Notes under the pieces: model-generated | The model's input: the letters and a program-made list of their open reading frames with translations, nothing else | Told to the model about the DNA's origin: nothing | Database searches by the model: none | Part shown: one piece after another, positions 14,517 to 25,329 of the stretch | How positions within the stretch are numbered: the first letter of the stretch is position 1 | Layout: every line of letters begins with the position of its first letter | Translations under genes and position numbers: made by a program | Assembly (NCBI GenBank): GCA_013399015.1 | Contig: VWZX01007020.1 | Location: 1,736,001 to 1,800,000, forward strand | Length of the DNA: 64,000 nt | Origin: Galbula dea | Lineage: Eukaryota > Chordata > Aves > Piciformes > Galbulidae | Reading direction: 5' to 3'

Positions 14517-14667
14517 ATTAAAATCACAGAATGTTAGGAGTTGGAAGGGACCTCGAAAGATCATCTAGTCCAACCCCACTGCCAGAGCAGGATTCTTCCC
14601 TGACCAGGAATTGAACCGGGGCCCCAGCAGTGAGAGCAACAAGTCCTAACCACTAGACCACTACCAT
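14517..14667 (-). mobile_element. tRNA-Glu-derived SINE with a CR1 3' tail
   Basis: On the minus strand the element starts with a tRNA-like head and continues into a CR1 3' end (GGGGTTGGACTAGATGATCT, then CCTTCCAACTCC and TTCTGTGATT). The head carries A box TAGTGGTTAGG (14655-14645) and B box GGTTCAATTCC (14617-14607) separated by 27 nt, exactly as in tRNA-Glu. It keeps the CTCTCAC anticodon loop, so the CTC anticodon is intact, and the TCAGGGAA acceptor end. The first four nucleotides no longer match the acceptor 5' strand and the anticodon stem has decayed mostly to wobble pairs, so it is not a tRNA gene. The internal polymerase III promoter would drive transcription and the CR1 tail would recruit CR1 reverse transcriptase. 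A 7-bp duplication flanks it, abutting the position of tRNA nucleotide 1, so the copy looks full length (151 bp). Confidence 0.85.
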
Positions 14668-14674
14668 AGTCTTA
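14668..14674. repeat. Target-site duplication, right copy (AGTCTTA)
   Basis: Exact repeat of 14510-14516, beginning immediately after the base that aligns with tRNA nucleotide 1 of the SINE. Confidence 0.65.
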
Positions 14675-17600
14675 TATGTGAACACACAACAACAGTAACC
14701 AACTTAAATTTATTGCACTGCAACTAGATTAAATGTAAGGCACCTTTGTGGTCACTAGGACAAATATAACAGGTCTTTAAGGTTCAAGTATAACTGCCCC
14801 AATGTGTGGTACACTCCAACACCCTGCAATGGTCTGAGTATAAGCTATGACTAGTAAAATGTAAAAATACACATTTTAAAACTCCCCAGATCAAGGCTAA
14901 AGAGATTAGGTAAAATATATACAAAGATATCTCTGTGGCACATTGTGGAAAGAGAACCTGAGAACTATCCTGAATCACTGTCAGAAAAAACTCTCAGCAA
15001 ATTCACTGGGGACTGAGAAGACCATGAAGATTCCTTACATGCATATCCCATCAACCATAAGGAAAATGGATTTGCTCATTAAATCATAAATTAGTTTTCA
15101 GTAACTGAGCTCTCAAGAAAACACAAATTAAAATGATGACCTTTGAAACACTGAATATACCTAGTTAAACAGCTGCTAAAAAGCAGGAAACATACAAAGA
15201 GGCTTACTGTCAAGCAGGCTCTAACAGTGTGAATGGCCAAACCAATTCTCCTGATATCACAGCTAGGTGCTGCTAAAAGAGACAGTTTAATCCTAGATTA
15301 ATTTTTATTCCAAATAATTGGAAGAAAGCTTTTGATAACAGTCTTGCATTCCTGGCAAGAATCCAAATGGTTCAAGGTAAAGTATTTATCATTCACGTGG
15401 CACTTCCACTATCCATTTTGAAGAAAGCATGACCATTTGAATAGACTGAGATTGTATTTCTCTACCAGCAGTATTGCATTCACTTAGCTTAAAAGCCGAA
15501 ACTAATGTAAGTTGGTATGATTTAAGAAAGAACCGTATGTTCTCCTTGTAAAAAAAAAATCTAAATATTCATAATTACACTCTTTAAAACAAGCAACTAA
15601 TTTTGAAAACAAACAAACTTGTATCCCAACTGACATTTCAAATTATTTTTTTCTCTCCAATCAGGTAATTTTAGAAAAAGTGCCATAATTCAAATCAGTT
15701 TAGTTATATTTCATTATCTTGAAATACTTCACTTTTGCCACTGGTTAACAGCACTTATGTGGACAGACCAACCTGTGTTCCCTGTCTAAACAAGGACCAA
15801 GGAAAAGAAACTGCCACAGTTCCAGTGTGACGGAGTTTTAGTGATTTTGCCATGAAATATGCGTTCAAAACTGTCACTACTATTTCCTGTTCTCCCTGAA
15901 ATGGTAGATGCAAGATGTGTCAAAAGAACAAAGTGCTCACTGAAAAAAGGCCAGCTCTGGTGCAAATACAATGCTGTTAAATTATGGAGTGGCTATAATG
16001 AAGTAGAGATTGTCACCTGCTGCTCTTTCATTCTCAAAAACTGAAAAAAACAATTAATTAATTCTAAATTAGAAATGGATGTTCCAGTCACTGAATGGTT
16101 GCAAATATGCACACCACAGAAAAGGCAAAGCAAAAATATCAGCACAAGATGGGATCCTACAAGCTCCTGTTGCATTAGGAAAACAATGACATTTCTTCAG
16201 AAGGAAACAATGGCCAAGAGCTGCAGAGGTGTCATCAGACAGGCAGTAATGGATGCCAGTGTAACTGCTGGTCAGGATTGAACGACAAAAAAATAATCAA
16301 CCCTTTTTACAAATTTCTGATGAGAGGGAGATACAGAATGCTCAGCAGGATAGTTTGCCTGAAAAGGTCTAGGCCATTGAGCCACAACAGGGACCACGAT
16401 GATGGATCTATTTATCTTTTTTGTCTACAGTGAAGATCTACCAATCCAGTGCAGAACATTCCCTATGCTGCTTTTTGGTTTCTGTGGTTAAAGAATACTT
16501 TGAATGTTGTGTTATACTAATGGTGATTTTAACTAGCTTTTTTTTAGCAAGTACTGTACCTCTGCGGCACACTCCTCAAAACTCTTTTTCCTATGCAGCT
16601 CCTGGTGAGACAAAGTCCTTTAGAATTCAGACAACCAAGGAAGCAGGCCTCTGTGAGATGTCCTGCTCTTAAATACCACTAAATAACTCAAAATACTCCC
16701 AATATGAAAAAGATAATTTCACATCTATCCTCAAAATACTATTTCTTAAATGTCTCCAGCTAAGAGCACTACCATTCCAGAGAAAGAAGACATCTTTGGT
16801 TATATATTTATTATGCTTGCAAACTGTGATGGGACAACCTTTATTCCAAAGGATGATGAACACCCTTCACCATGCTGTGAAGTAGCAGCAGGCAAGTAGC
16901 TCACTATACTTTGAATTTATCCTGAATACACTCATTCCATAGGGAAATACAACAAAGGGATTCATACAACAATGGAATTGGGCCAGGGCCTCACCATAAA
17001 AGCTAGGAGTGGATTTGGTTTAAGGAGCACACTCTCTTTCACTCTTTACCCTTCTATAATATCCTTCCATTATGTTTTCTGTGGCTTTTTCGAAGTTATT
17101 GCCACAGAATAGTAAAAAAAAAGGAACATCTACAAATCCTACAGCTGATGTTCTCCTGCCTTGGATTCTGAACAGAGCAAGAGATTCTCATTTTAATTCA
17201 GTGAAGTAAAATTTATATAAAACTTCGAACTGTTAATTATTTGACCATACCAAAAGCTTAGCCTGCACCTAGCAGAAGTACTCCAAAGCACAGTCTTGGT
17301 GTTACAAAGAAAATGAGTAATTTAGAGAAAGTACTAGAAGTCTGTTACAGTCTGGAGAGTTTTTTTAGGATGTGGCGGTGCTGGGTAGCATGGATTAACC
17401 TGCACATTTTCCTCATTAAATCACCTGCTTTTGGAAATTCTGTCATTTACAGAGATCTGTCACCTAGTAACACCCCCTTAAACCCCCTCCCCCCATAAAC
17501 TCAAAAGAAACCCTTGACTTGGCTAATTTTAAGATTTCTAAAAATTTCCAGATCCTTAGCAACTCATTAATGGACTGAAGTTGTTAGTTTTAAGGGCTGT

Positions 17601-19686
17601 GCACACTGACAATTTGTGTTTTGTAATACTAAAAAAGAGATATAAATGCACCATAATTTTGTTACTTTGTTTCCTTGAAGTATATCCACCAAAATAAATC
17701 ATATTGACAGATTTTTCCTTGTTTTTTAATGTGAAATACTTCAACTGTTTTCCCTGAAAAAAATACCAAGACATCAGGAGCCAAACTCTCACACATGACC
17801 TAGATGCAACAAATCCTTATATAGGCAATAGAGAGGAAGAAAAAAATCAGGGAAATATTTCAGTTTTAAGCTTTTGTTGATTACAACAGATGACAGTTTT
17901 AAAAATAGTATAAAAATAATAACTATGTAAGTATGTCTTGTTAGAGCAACGAACTTCTAAACAATTATGTCTTCTGAGTGCCTGAGCTAGTGATACCATC
18001 AGCTGAGAATCCGATGACTCAAAACAATGCCAATTTTGTTTGCTGACATTGTTAAACTGAGTACCCAATGTCACAACTTCGGAGGAGTTTATCCACAGTA
18101 AGCTCAAAGAATGCGAACTTTATTATTCAAAATTAGTTGCTATGCCTAAATATTTAGGAAGAAATGTCAAGTTTCAAACACACTGGAGTATTTCTCATAA
18201 TTTAAAATCAACTCCACAGCTGGAGGCAATATAAATTCACTACCTAAAGTAGAATTACTTGCATGAAAGGCATCTTATGTCATACACAATGCAGTGGGTC
18301 TGAACTGACCCATCTGAGCAACTGTTGCCTTGTCCTGAATGCAGCTGCTCAAGTGGCTCTGCCAGCCGCAGCGCAGTGAGGAAAGGCAGCCCAGCTGCTC
18401 TGCTGCCTCCAGAGTACCAGGCTCCTGCTGGAAGCCACTGCTTGCTCATGGCACGTGCGCTACCCTGCAAGGAGCTGTTCCTTACTTCACCAACATAGCC
18501 GACTTAGCAGATGACCAGCGCAGAATCTGGAAACCAAAACGCATTGCCTACTCCTCCTTCCTAGGCAGGCCATAGAAAAAATTATTCTTCCTTAGGTCAT
18601 CAAAGAGGTGTGGAGAAAAACAGAGCTGCTCTCCTCCTACAGCACCCTAAGTCCTGCCTGTTTCTGAGTTTCAGCAGTGTTGGCTCTGCACTGCTGGGCT
18701 AGCTATCCTTGTTGAGGTCTTCAATCTAATTTGTATTCCTTTTATATTTTGGTCAAAAAGTAAGACAAAACAAAGAGAAAGAGAAAGTAAGAGAAAGTAT
18801 GTCAAAATACACTCTGTGGTATCTTAACCTTTCCGTAAGAGGAGTCTGTTCAACCCTCAGGCTGCAAACCAGAAGTATCACTGTAGAACATGCTTTACTG
18901 ATACATGTGACAACATTCTCCCTACGCATCACTTTTTATTGTAGCTGGGGAAGCGAAGAGGAGGAAGCTAAAGAAATCCATTTAAAAGAATTGCCTATTC
19001 CTTTTAGCTGCTGATTTTCCTGACAATTACTAATGAAATACTTCACGGTCCTGTTCTTTTAATATAAAATATACTCCCAAATACAATCTCTTTCCTCTTC
19101 AGCTTTTGTATTTATTTTATACACATGGACAATTACACACTTAATTGTTCCTGATCCCTTGCCATTTTCTCTACCAGACCAATTTATGGTGAAAAGGAAG
19201 GTTGTTGAGCTAACAGGGATGGGGAAGATGGACAGATAGTATGAATCATATATCTAGCCTTTCACACTTCCCTCCCCCAATTTCCCTCTCCATCTTCTAA
19301 TCTTTGTTTCTCTTAAAAAAAAAGTCATGCATTTTTCATTGAGAAGTATTGAAAGAAGCTTACCTTTCCACAACCCCTTGTCCCTCAGGATACTCTCCTC
19401 CACAATGATAAACCAACAAATGATGAGCTTCACAAGTAAGGAATCTTCCTACCTCTCTTACTGAATAGATTTGCATTCTGCCTTTCATCAAATATAGTCT
19501 CCACCAGTGTCAAAAATGATTGATTGTCTGTTGAAATATTAATACTTTCATCTCCTTTTCTATTTTGGTCTTTTGAACTGATGTAAAATTGAGATCACAG
19601 CCTAACAGTGTAGATGACACATGACATACACCATAACATCTCCTGATTTCCTAAGCTGAAGCATAGGAGATTCCATGTGAATACAC
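14675..19686. other. Unique intronic DNA, no gene recognised
   Basis: Mostly AT-rich. Two GC-richer islands stand out (about 18290-18485 and 18600-18715), the first with overlapping short frames on both strands (18339-18575 plus, 18255-18470 minus). Neither encodes a recognisable protein or has convincing exon borders. Confidence 0.5.
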
Positions 19687-19897
19687 GAAGAAATTTTTTT
19701 CCCAGTTCAGATGCCAGAGCACTGGCACAGACTGCCCAGAGAGGTTGTGGAGTCTCCTTCCCTGGAGAGATTCAAAACCCGTCTGGATGCGCTTCTGTGT
19801 GACCTGGTCTAGGGAATCCTGCTGCAGCAGCGGGGTTGGACTGGATGATCTTTCGACGTCCCTTCCAACTCCTAACATTCTGTGATTCTGTGATTCT
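19687..19897 (+). mobile_element. CR1 LINE, 5'-truncated 3' end
   Basis: The copy starts in the ORF2 end region (GAAGAAATTTTTTTCCC, then ACTGGCACAGACTGCCCAGA and GAGGTTGTGGAGTCTCCTTC). It runs through GGGGTTGGACTGGATGATCT and ends with a bird-type tail of ATTCTGTG repeats. This is a typical dead, 5'-truncated avian CR1 insertion. Its tail closely resembles that of the SINE at 14.5 kb, suggesting related CR1 subfamilies. No target-site duplication is evident. Confidence 0.93.
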
Positions 19898-20399
19898 CTA
19901 ATAAATTGTTCAAACACATCCTTAGGAAAAGTTTCTCCATAGGTACTCAAGAACTGAACCCCCCCTTAGGTAGACACATTATACAAGTCTTTTTTGTAAT
20001 TAATTCCCTTCACTCTCTGCACATTATCTCCAGATAAAGCCACCACCAAAAACCTCAACTACCATCTCTCAAAGACCACTCAGATATCTGTCATTATTTT
20101 AGATATGCTGCATTCTCATGACCAAACCAAAATATACCTCTGTCTCCCTACACATCTGCCAGCTCATATCTAGCCACCAGTGCTGTCTCCTCCCTTCACC
20201 TCTCCAAGCGCTATCCTCACTCTATTTTGCAAGCTGATAGTTAAGGTGATTATTTAGGTCTTCTAGTTCTTTGTATTTACATCATATATAAATGCTTTCT
20301 TTGTCACTGCCCCATGACTCACAGTTCACCACCCTTTGCCAAGCATATTCCCATTTGGGATCTGATCATGTCAAATTTCTTTATTTCACCTTCAATTTC
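19898..20399. other. Pyrimidine-rich intronic DNA
   Basis: C/T-rich on the plus strand with no reading frame. It may be an upstream, unrecognisable part of the L2-like LINE fossil that follows, but no motif supports this. Confidence 0.35.
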
Positions 20400-20640
20400 T
20401 CTGGCTTTTTTTCTTTCTCATTTATTCAGCAACTATAGTTTACCGCATTCACAACTGCTCAAAGTATGTCTGCAAGGATCATTTTCCTAAGGTCTTTGAA
20501 ACACCATTTAACCCTTTTCATAAGTTCTTCCTACTAACACCTGCTCCCACATCTTATTAAATACAAATTATTTGTCTTCACTTCATGCCCTGTGTCCACT
20601 TGACCATTTCTCATATTTATCAGTTCTTATTTCAAATGGC
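20400..20640 (+). mobile_element. Possible fossil of an L2-like LINE (reverse transcriptase end)
   Basis: One plus-strand frame near 20430-20600 reads SARIIFLRSLKHHL and later LIKYKLFVFTS. These resemble the AARIIF and the IKYRIxFKLLLLTYKAL segments found in this order, about 30 residues apart, in L2-type reverse transcriptases. Stops and poor matches separate the pieces. If real, it is an ancient insertion, older than the avian CR1 copies. It could also be chance in pyrimidine-rich DNA. Confidence 0.38.
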
Positions 20641-21370
20641 CAGTATTACTTCCCTCAAACATTCACTTATAAAATTCCTATAAGTCCTGTTGTTTAAGGT
20701 GCTGGTCCATGTTTATGCTTACCTAGAACTGTGATAAATTTAAATAATGTTAATTCTATGGCATCCATTGGGGATTGTCATGCAGAGGTAGTAGAATTAA
20801 TCACAATCCAAAAAAACCCAACAAACAAAAAAAACCCAAAGCCTAACCTTGACTGTTCTTTGCCCATTTCCTGCCAAATATGTCTTACTCTCCTTTTTAA
20901 ATCTGGCATTCCAACCACTGCTGGCAGTCATCACTGATCATTTACATTCTCGCATTTTCTCTTGCATCATAGGCAGGTATGCTGTATTTGATTAGGTGAT
21001 AGTCTGTGCTTACTGGAGGGGTTCATCAAATCTTACTCATTCACCCACCTGTACACTGGTTGCTTTTATTATGAAGCCTTTTCAATTGAAATAAAGACCA
21101 AGATATTTTCACTTAAGAATTTGAAAGTCACATTGCAAATGGCAGTATATATTTTAAACCAGTTTTAAATCTTGTGTATAACACCCTATAACCTTCTAGA
21201 GGGTTATGTTTACAATAAACTATTAGTGTATCTGTACTCAATTATTCTGAAATATTTTTAGATGTTTATAACATATTCCACTGCACTGCCTATAGCAATA
21301 TATCAACATTTCCTCTTCTTTCAATCTTAACTTTCTTTCTCCATTATAATCCCCACTCAAAGTTACATCT

Positions 21371-21436
21371 TTGCATAAGGAAATGGTTGCAATGATCTGT
21401 TCACTTGTTACCTCCAGCCTGGACTGTTGCAATTCA
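21371..21436 (+). mobile_element. Possible LINE reverse-transcriptase motif (LDYCN-like)
   Basis: The plus frame reads VAMICSLVTSSLDCCNS, close to the LVTSRLDYCNSLL motif near the end of L2/L3-type LINE reverse transcriptases. The match is one short motif; downstream sequence (21437-21890) is not LINE-like. It lies about 930 bp before a better LINE fossil on the same strand, more than the roughly 200 bp expected, though two CR1 tails account for part of the excess. Could be coincidence. Confidence 0.35.
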
Positions 21437-21892
21437 CACAAGCAAAAGTGGCAGGAGGTCCGGATATATGAACAAGTAGCTTCTGCCAAAACTCAAGCAC
21501 AAAGAGAAAGTGTACAAGAAGTAGAAGCAGGGTCAAGGTTACTCAGGAGAAGTAGAGGGATACTTTAAGGTTGTGGGGTTTTGGTTAGAACAGGCAAAGC
21601 AACCCAGAGCTGAGTCAGATGAAGATACATGGAAGATGAAAAAGGCTTCTACATAAGCAGCAAAAGGAGTACAAGTGAAAATGTGAGCCTGCTGCTGAAC
21701 AGACAGAACCTTCGTCACAAAGTGTATGGAAAAGGCTGAAGTACTCAGCAACTTCTTTGCCTTGGTAAAGAAGGTAAGACCTGCCTTCGGAAATCTGAAG
21801 CTCCTGCAACCAGGGAGCTGGCTGTTATCAGTACAAAGCCATTCTCAAAATTGCCTTTTAAAAGTCATGGCAATTGGGAGAAGTTGATGACT

Positions 21893-21972
21893 GAAATCCT
21901 GCTCTGGCCAGGGGTTGGACTAGATGATCTTTTGAGGTCCCTTCCAACTACTAACATTCTGTGATTCTGTGA
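21893..21972 (+). mobile_element. CR1-type 3' tail (short)
   Basis: Eighty bases matching the CR1 3' end: GAAATCCTGCTCTGGCC, GGGGTTGGACTAGATGATCT, CCCTTCCAACTA and an ATTCTGTG repeat. The 5' truncation falls inside the tail shared by CR1 and the SINE at 14.5 kb, so it could be a truncated copy of either. Confidence 0.9.
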
Positions 21973-22049
21973 AAAAAAGCAAACTGCACACTTATCTTCA
22001 AGAAGGGAAGGAAGGATCTATGGAACTACAAGCGGGTCAGTGACACCTT

Positions 22050-22230
22050 GATTCCCTTTGAACACAAGAAAACACTTTTCTTACTGTGAGTGTGGTTGAA
22101 CACTGCAATTGGTTGCACAGAAATGCTTTAGAGCTTTTATCTTTGGAGATATTCACCTAACTGGACATAGTCTTGGGAGTAGATGATCTTCAGAGATGCC
22201 TTCCAAACACAGACAGGCAGTGATTCTGTG
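22050..22230 (+). mobile_element. Diverged CR1 3' end
   Basis: An older CR1 copy: AAACACTTTTCTTACTGTGAG, a degraded GAACACTGCAATTGGTTGC (normally a Gly-Trp-Pro-like coding block), GGAGATATTCACC, then GTAGATGATCTTCAGAGATG, CCTTCCAA and TGATTCTGTG. It lacks about 30 bp before the TAGATGATCT block. Divergence is higher than in the copies at 19.7 and 21.9 kb, so it inserted earlier. Confidence 0.85.
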
Positions 22231-22359
22231 AAATATTCACCTTATTTAAGAGCGAACCCTGAATCTCAAATATAAGTACTTTTCCAGACCATCTTTCTAC
22301 ATAATAATCGAGAACTATGTGTCCTCCATTAGATGCTAATAGTTTTCATTTGGCAAATC

Positions 22360-22555
22360 TTATGCCAAGAGTCATTACTTTCAAAGCACTCAATGGACCT
22401 GACACTAGCTACAAAGCTACCTACTTCTACCAGAACAAAACACGTGGGTTGTTTTTTTTCCTGTAAACACAGCTAAGAAAACTGGCGCAGAACACAGGAC
22501 AGCAAGCTAAGACATTCACTGTGGAAGGAGTCTGGAATAAACTTGCAAACTGAAC
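22360..22555 (+). mobile_element. Fossil 3' coding end of an L2/L3-like LINE
   Basis: One plus-strand frame (first codon position divisible by 3) reads MPRVITFKALNGPDTSY from 22362. After a single TAA it continues LRKLAQNTG and then TFTVEGVWNKLAN before a stop. The order LTFKALHGLAPSYL, a basic LR-rich stretch, then AFSVAAPRLWNSLP is the C-terminal end of L2/L3-type LINE reverse transcriptases, downstream of the catalytic palm. Avian CR1 ends differently (FRLDIRKNFF type), so this is a separate, much older element. Only about 65 codons remain, with no catalytic residues and at least one internal stop. Confidence 0.65.
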
Positions 22556-23933
22556 CACATTAAAAATGCATCATTAGTTTTAAAACATAATAGAAAACTG
22601 CTCCTCAGGCTACAGCTTTCCAAACATTATGAATAAATTATAGAAAAGAGAACCCTATTTAACTTTTACTTACAAAAAATACATCAAAAATATATTCAGA
22701 ATTGGAGAAAGCATGATTCCATGGGAGAACCTACTGGTATTCCAAAACTACTTACACTACAGTATGAATGCACCAGGGGGTACTTTAAGGAATTTGATGC
22801 TGCCTGCTGGCAAACAGCTACCATGGTGGAACAAAAGCTGGTATGGTCTCCAGAGACGAATTAACTGAAATTATCATTGCAAGATTATATCTTCATTAGG
22901 GTAGATTTTGCCTGATTCAGAAATCTGGGTTTGTTTTCAATTAAAGCATTAAAAAATGAGGGCAAACATTTTAATCAAGAAACTTACTTATCCCATAGCC
23001 AAAGAATACTATGTGAATTAAAAATTTCTGTACACATGATTTTGTTCCTTTTGTCAGGGGCAGGAGAGTTAATAGCATTTGGGTATAAAAAGTGAGCACA
23101 TGACAGTTGAGATGCTCTAAAACACAACTCATGTATGACCTTATTTCAGACAGACTTGGATCCATTTAGCTGATTTAACAGTGCTACAATAAACAACATG
23201 GATCATTTCCTGCTTTGTCTTAGGTGGGAGAAGCTGGCAGCTATCTGTAGAATGAATCAGAGATTTTTCAGCACTACAGTTTGAAGGATAACAATTGCAC
23301 TAAGCATGACTGAGCTTTCTTTTCCTTCTTATAAAGTCTTAAAAAACTACTGTATATATCTTTCATTACAAGGATAGCTGATGCTATTGTTACTAGGCCT
23401 GCATTTCAGACATAGTTATTTTTGTCTACTTAATTTTTTCTTGAGTTAAATCACAAGTATGAAAGAAATCATTACTGAAATCATGTCAAATCATAAGCCA
23501 CTGTGAACAGACACTGTGAATATTTATGTCAACTGAGGACAAAACAACAGTGTCCAAAAGAATGATTTAGCACCTTAAAAGGATGTGATATTTCTTAAGA
23601 AACAAAACAACCCCCCAAATATGCTGATAGAAAAAACTATTAATATTTAATGCAATAGTCTCCAGGCTTCTTTTTTATTGAACTGCTAAATTTTAATAAA
23701 ACCAAATTAATATTTTTAGTAAAACAGAAGTTATCTCCTATTACTCTAGTAGACAAAAATAGTCTAAATGAAATTGGCAGCTGTGTATAAAAACTCATTT
23801 AATTTTGATGAAAGCTTTTAAGTACTGTTGCCGTGGGAAATCAGTATTACCTAGCTGACATAACAGTGACATAGTTGGGTGCAAAGCAAAATAAAAAAAG
23901 TGCAATCAAAGCAAATGAACTGTAATAATACCA

Positions 23934-23955
23934 GCAGGCCTAGCGCAGGCCTAGC
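23934..23955. repeat. 11-bp tandem duplication
   Basis: GCAGGCCTAGC occurs twice back to back with no mismatch. The unit holds the palindrome AGGCCT. Likely a replication-slippage event. Confidence 0.9.
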
Positions 23956-25324
23956 AAAATTAGCTTTAATCTTGAGTACATTTATGAAGTGTATGTGTAA
24001 TTTTTCATGACAAAATTTCACCTACAGTTCGAGGAATACTAATAAACTACTTTCTGGTAGGTACACAAACCGGTTTGATTGGAATTACTTATCCACAAAG
24101 CAAACTTATGCTAGAAAACAGATGAACTTCACAACCAAACAGAATATTTTTGTCTCAAAGTCTAGTTTCACTTCTGCTTATTAGGACTGTCTCCTGAGTG
24201 AATTAATTATCATTAAGGAACTACACACATTGTATTCAGTCCTGTTAATAATATCTTTTAGAATAACCCTTCAGGTATCTTGGCAGGCATGGCAAAATTA
24301 GTATTTAATATTTCTCCATTGAACTAATTAGGATGAACATAAAATATGAAATACAGGATTTGTAAAAATATTTTCTTATGAAATTACATATAATTACAGT
24401 CTTTTTCAGCTATGTGTGCCTTCTAATATGATATGTAACCTCTCTTCTATGAAAAATGTGAAATAATAGCAGGACCTATAAAGCTTTTCTTGTATCAATG
24501 AGCTGAAGAAAACTCACCTGTATTTAATATAATATTCCCTTTTTTATTTGTCATTAAGAACATATTTATAGTATAGAAGTTGCACTGGATTAGAGATTGC
24601 ATAAATATTTTTAATACACTATTCACTACAGTTTCCATGTGTCAGTAATTCCAAGCCTTACCAAATAATTCTGTGTCTGTTAGAATCTATTTGACCTTTT
24701 TGATTCCCTCTCTCCCTGATTTACATAATAAATAACACAATTGTATTGGCTACCTATTCTGTCATTATATTAAGTTTTTAAATAAAAATATTTTTTGCTG
24801 AATGCTAATCATAGGCATTCATTCTCCAGCAAAGAAGAATGGCCATCACAGCACTAAAAACCACAACAGCTCTGTGCATCTTTGAGTTTTCTAGTCTTTG
24901 TCCACCTGACAAGCCACCTGCCAGCAGAGCTTTGTAGTAGAGTACCTACAGCCCTGATGACTACTAGACATGCAACCTATTTTCTCACACATATATATGT
25001 TCCTACTTCAGTGAGGACTATGCAAGTCCTCAAGAAAACAATTGCTGAGATCAAGATCCACTTCAGAGTGAGACTTTTCCTCGGAAAAGAAGGTTCTACT
25101 TTACTAGCAAGGTGACATACATCTTGAAATAAACATCTGCTAGTTATAAAAGCCAGTAAAAAGAAAATTGAGTAATTAAGGTAACCACAAACAGAATAAA
25201 TGTGGCAGAATAAAACATGACTCCTGGTCCAGCACTACACTACTTAAATTTACAGTTTTGGAAGTACTATTCCAGTGCCTGGCTTAATTAATTGGCCATG
25301 CAAAGGAGGTGCACCCTTCTGCAT

Positions 25325-25329
25325 CCATG
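25325..25329. repeat. Target-site duplication of the solo LTR, left copy (CCATG)
   Basis: CCATG lies directly before the LTR terminus TGTGATGGTTT and is repeated directly after the other terminus (25932-25936). Five base pairs is the size usual for ERVL-type insertions. Confidence 0.8.

Larger units (their letters stand above)
22556..25329. other. Unique intronic DNA
   Basis: AT-rich with no coding frame of interest. A perfect 11-bp tandem pair sits at 23934-23955 (separate entry). Nothing else is recognised. Confidence 0.55.

Noticed and set aside
14596..14667. A functional tRNA-Glu gene on the minus strand
   Set aside because: The A and B boxes and the anticodon are kept, but the 5' acceptor strand no longer pairs, the anticodon stem is mostly wobbles with a mismatch, and the sequence runs directly into a CR1 tail. 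It is the head of a SINE.
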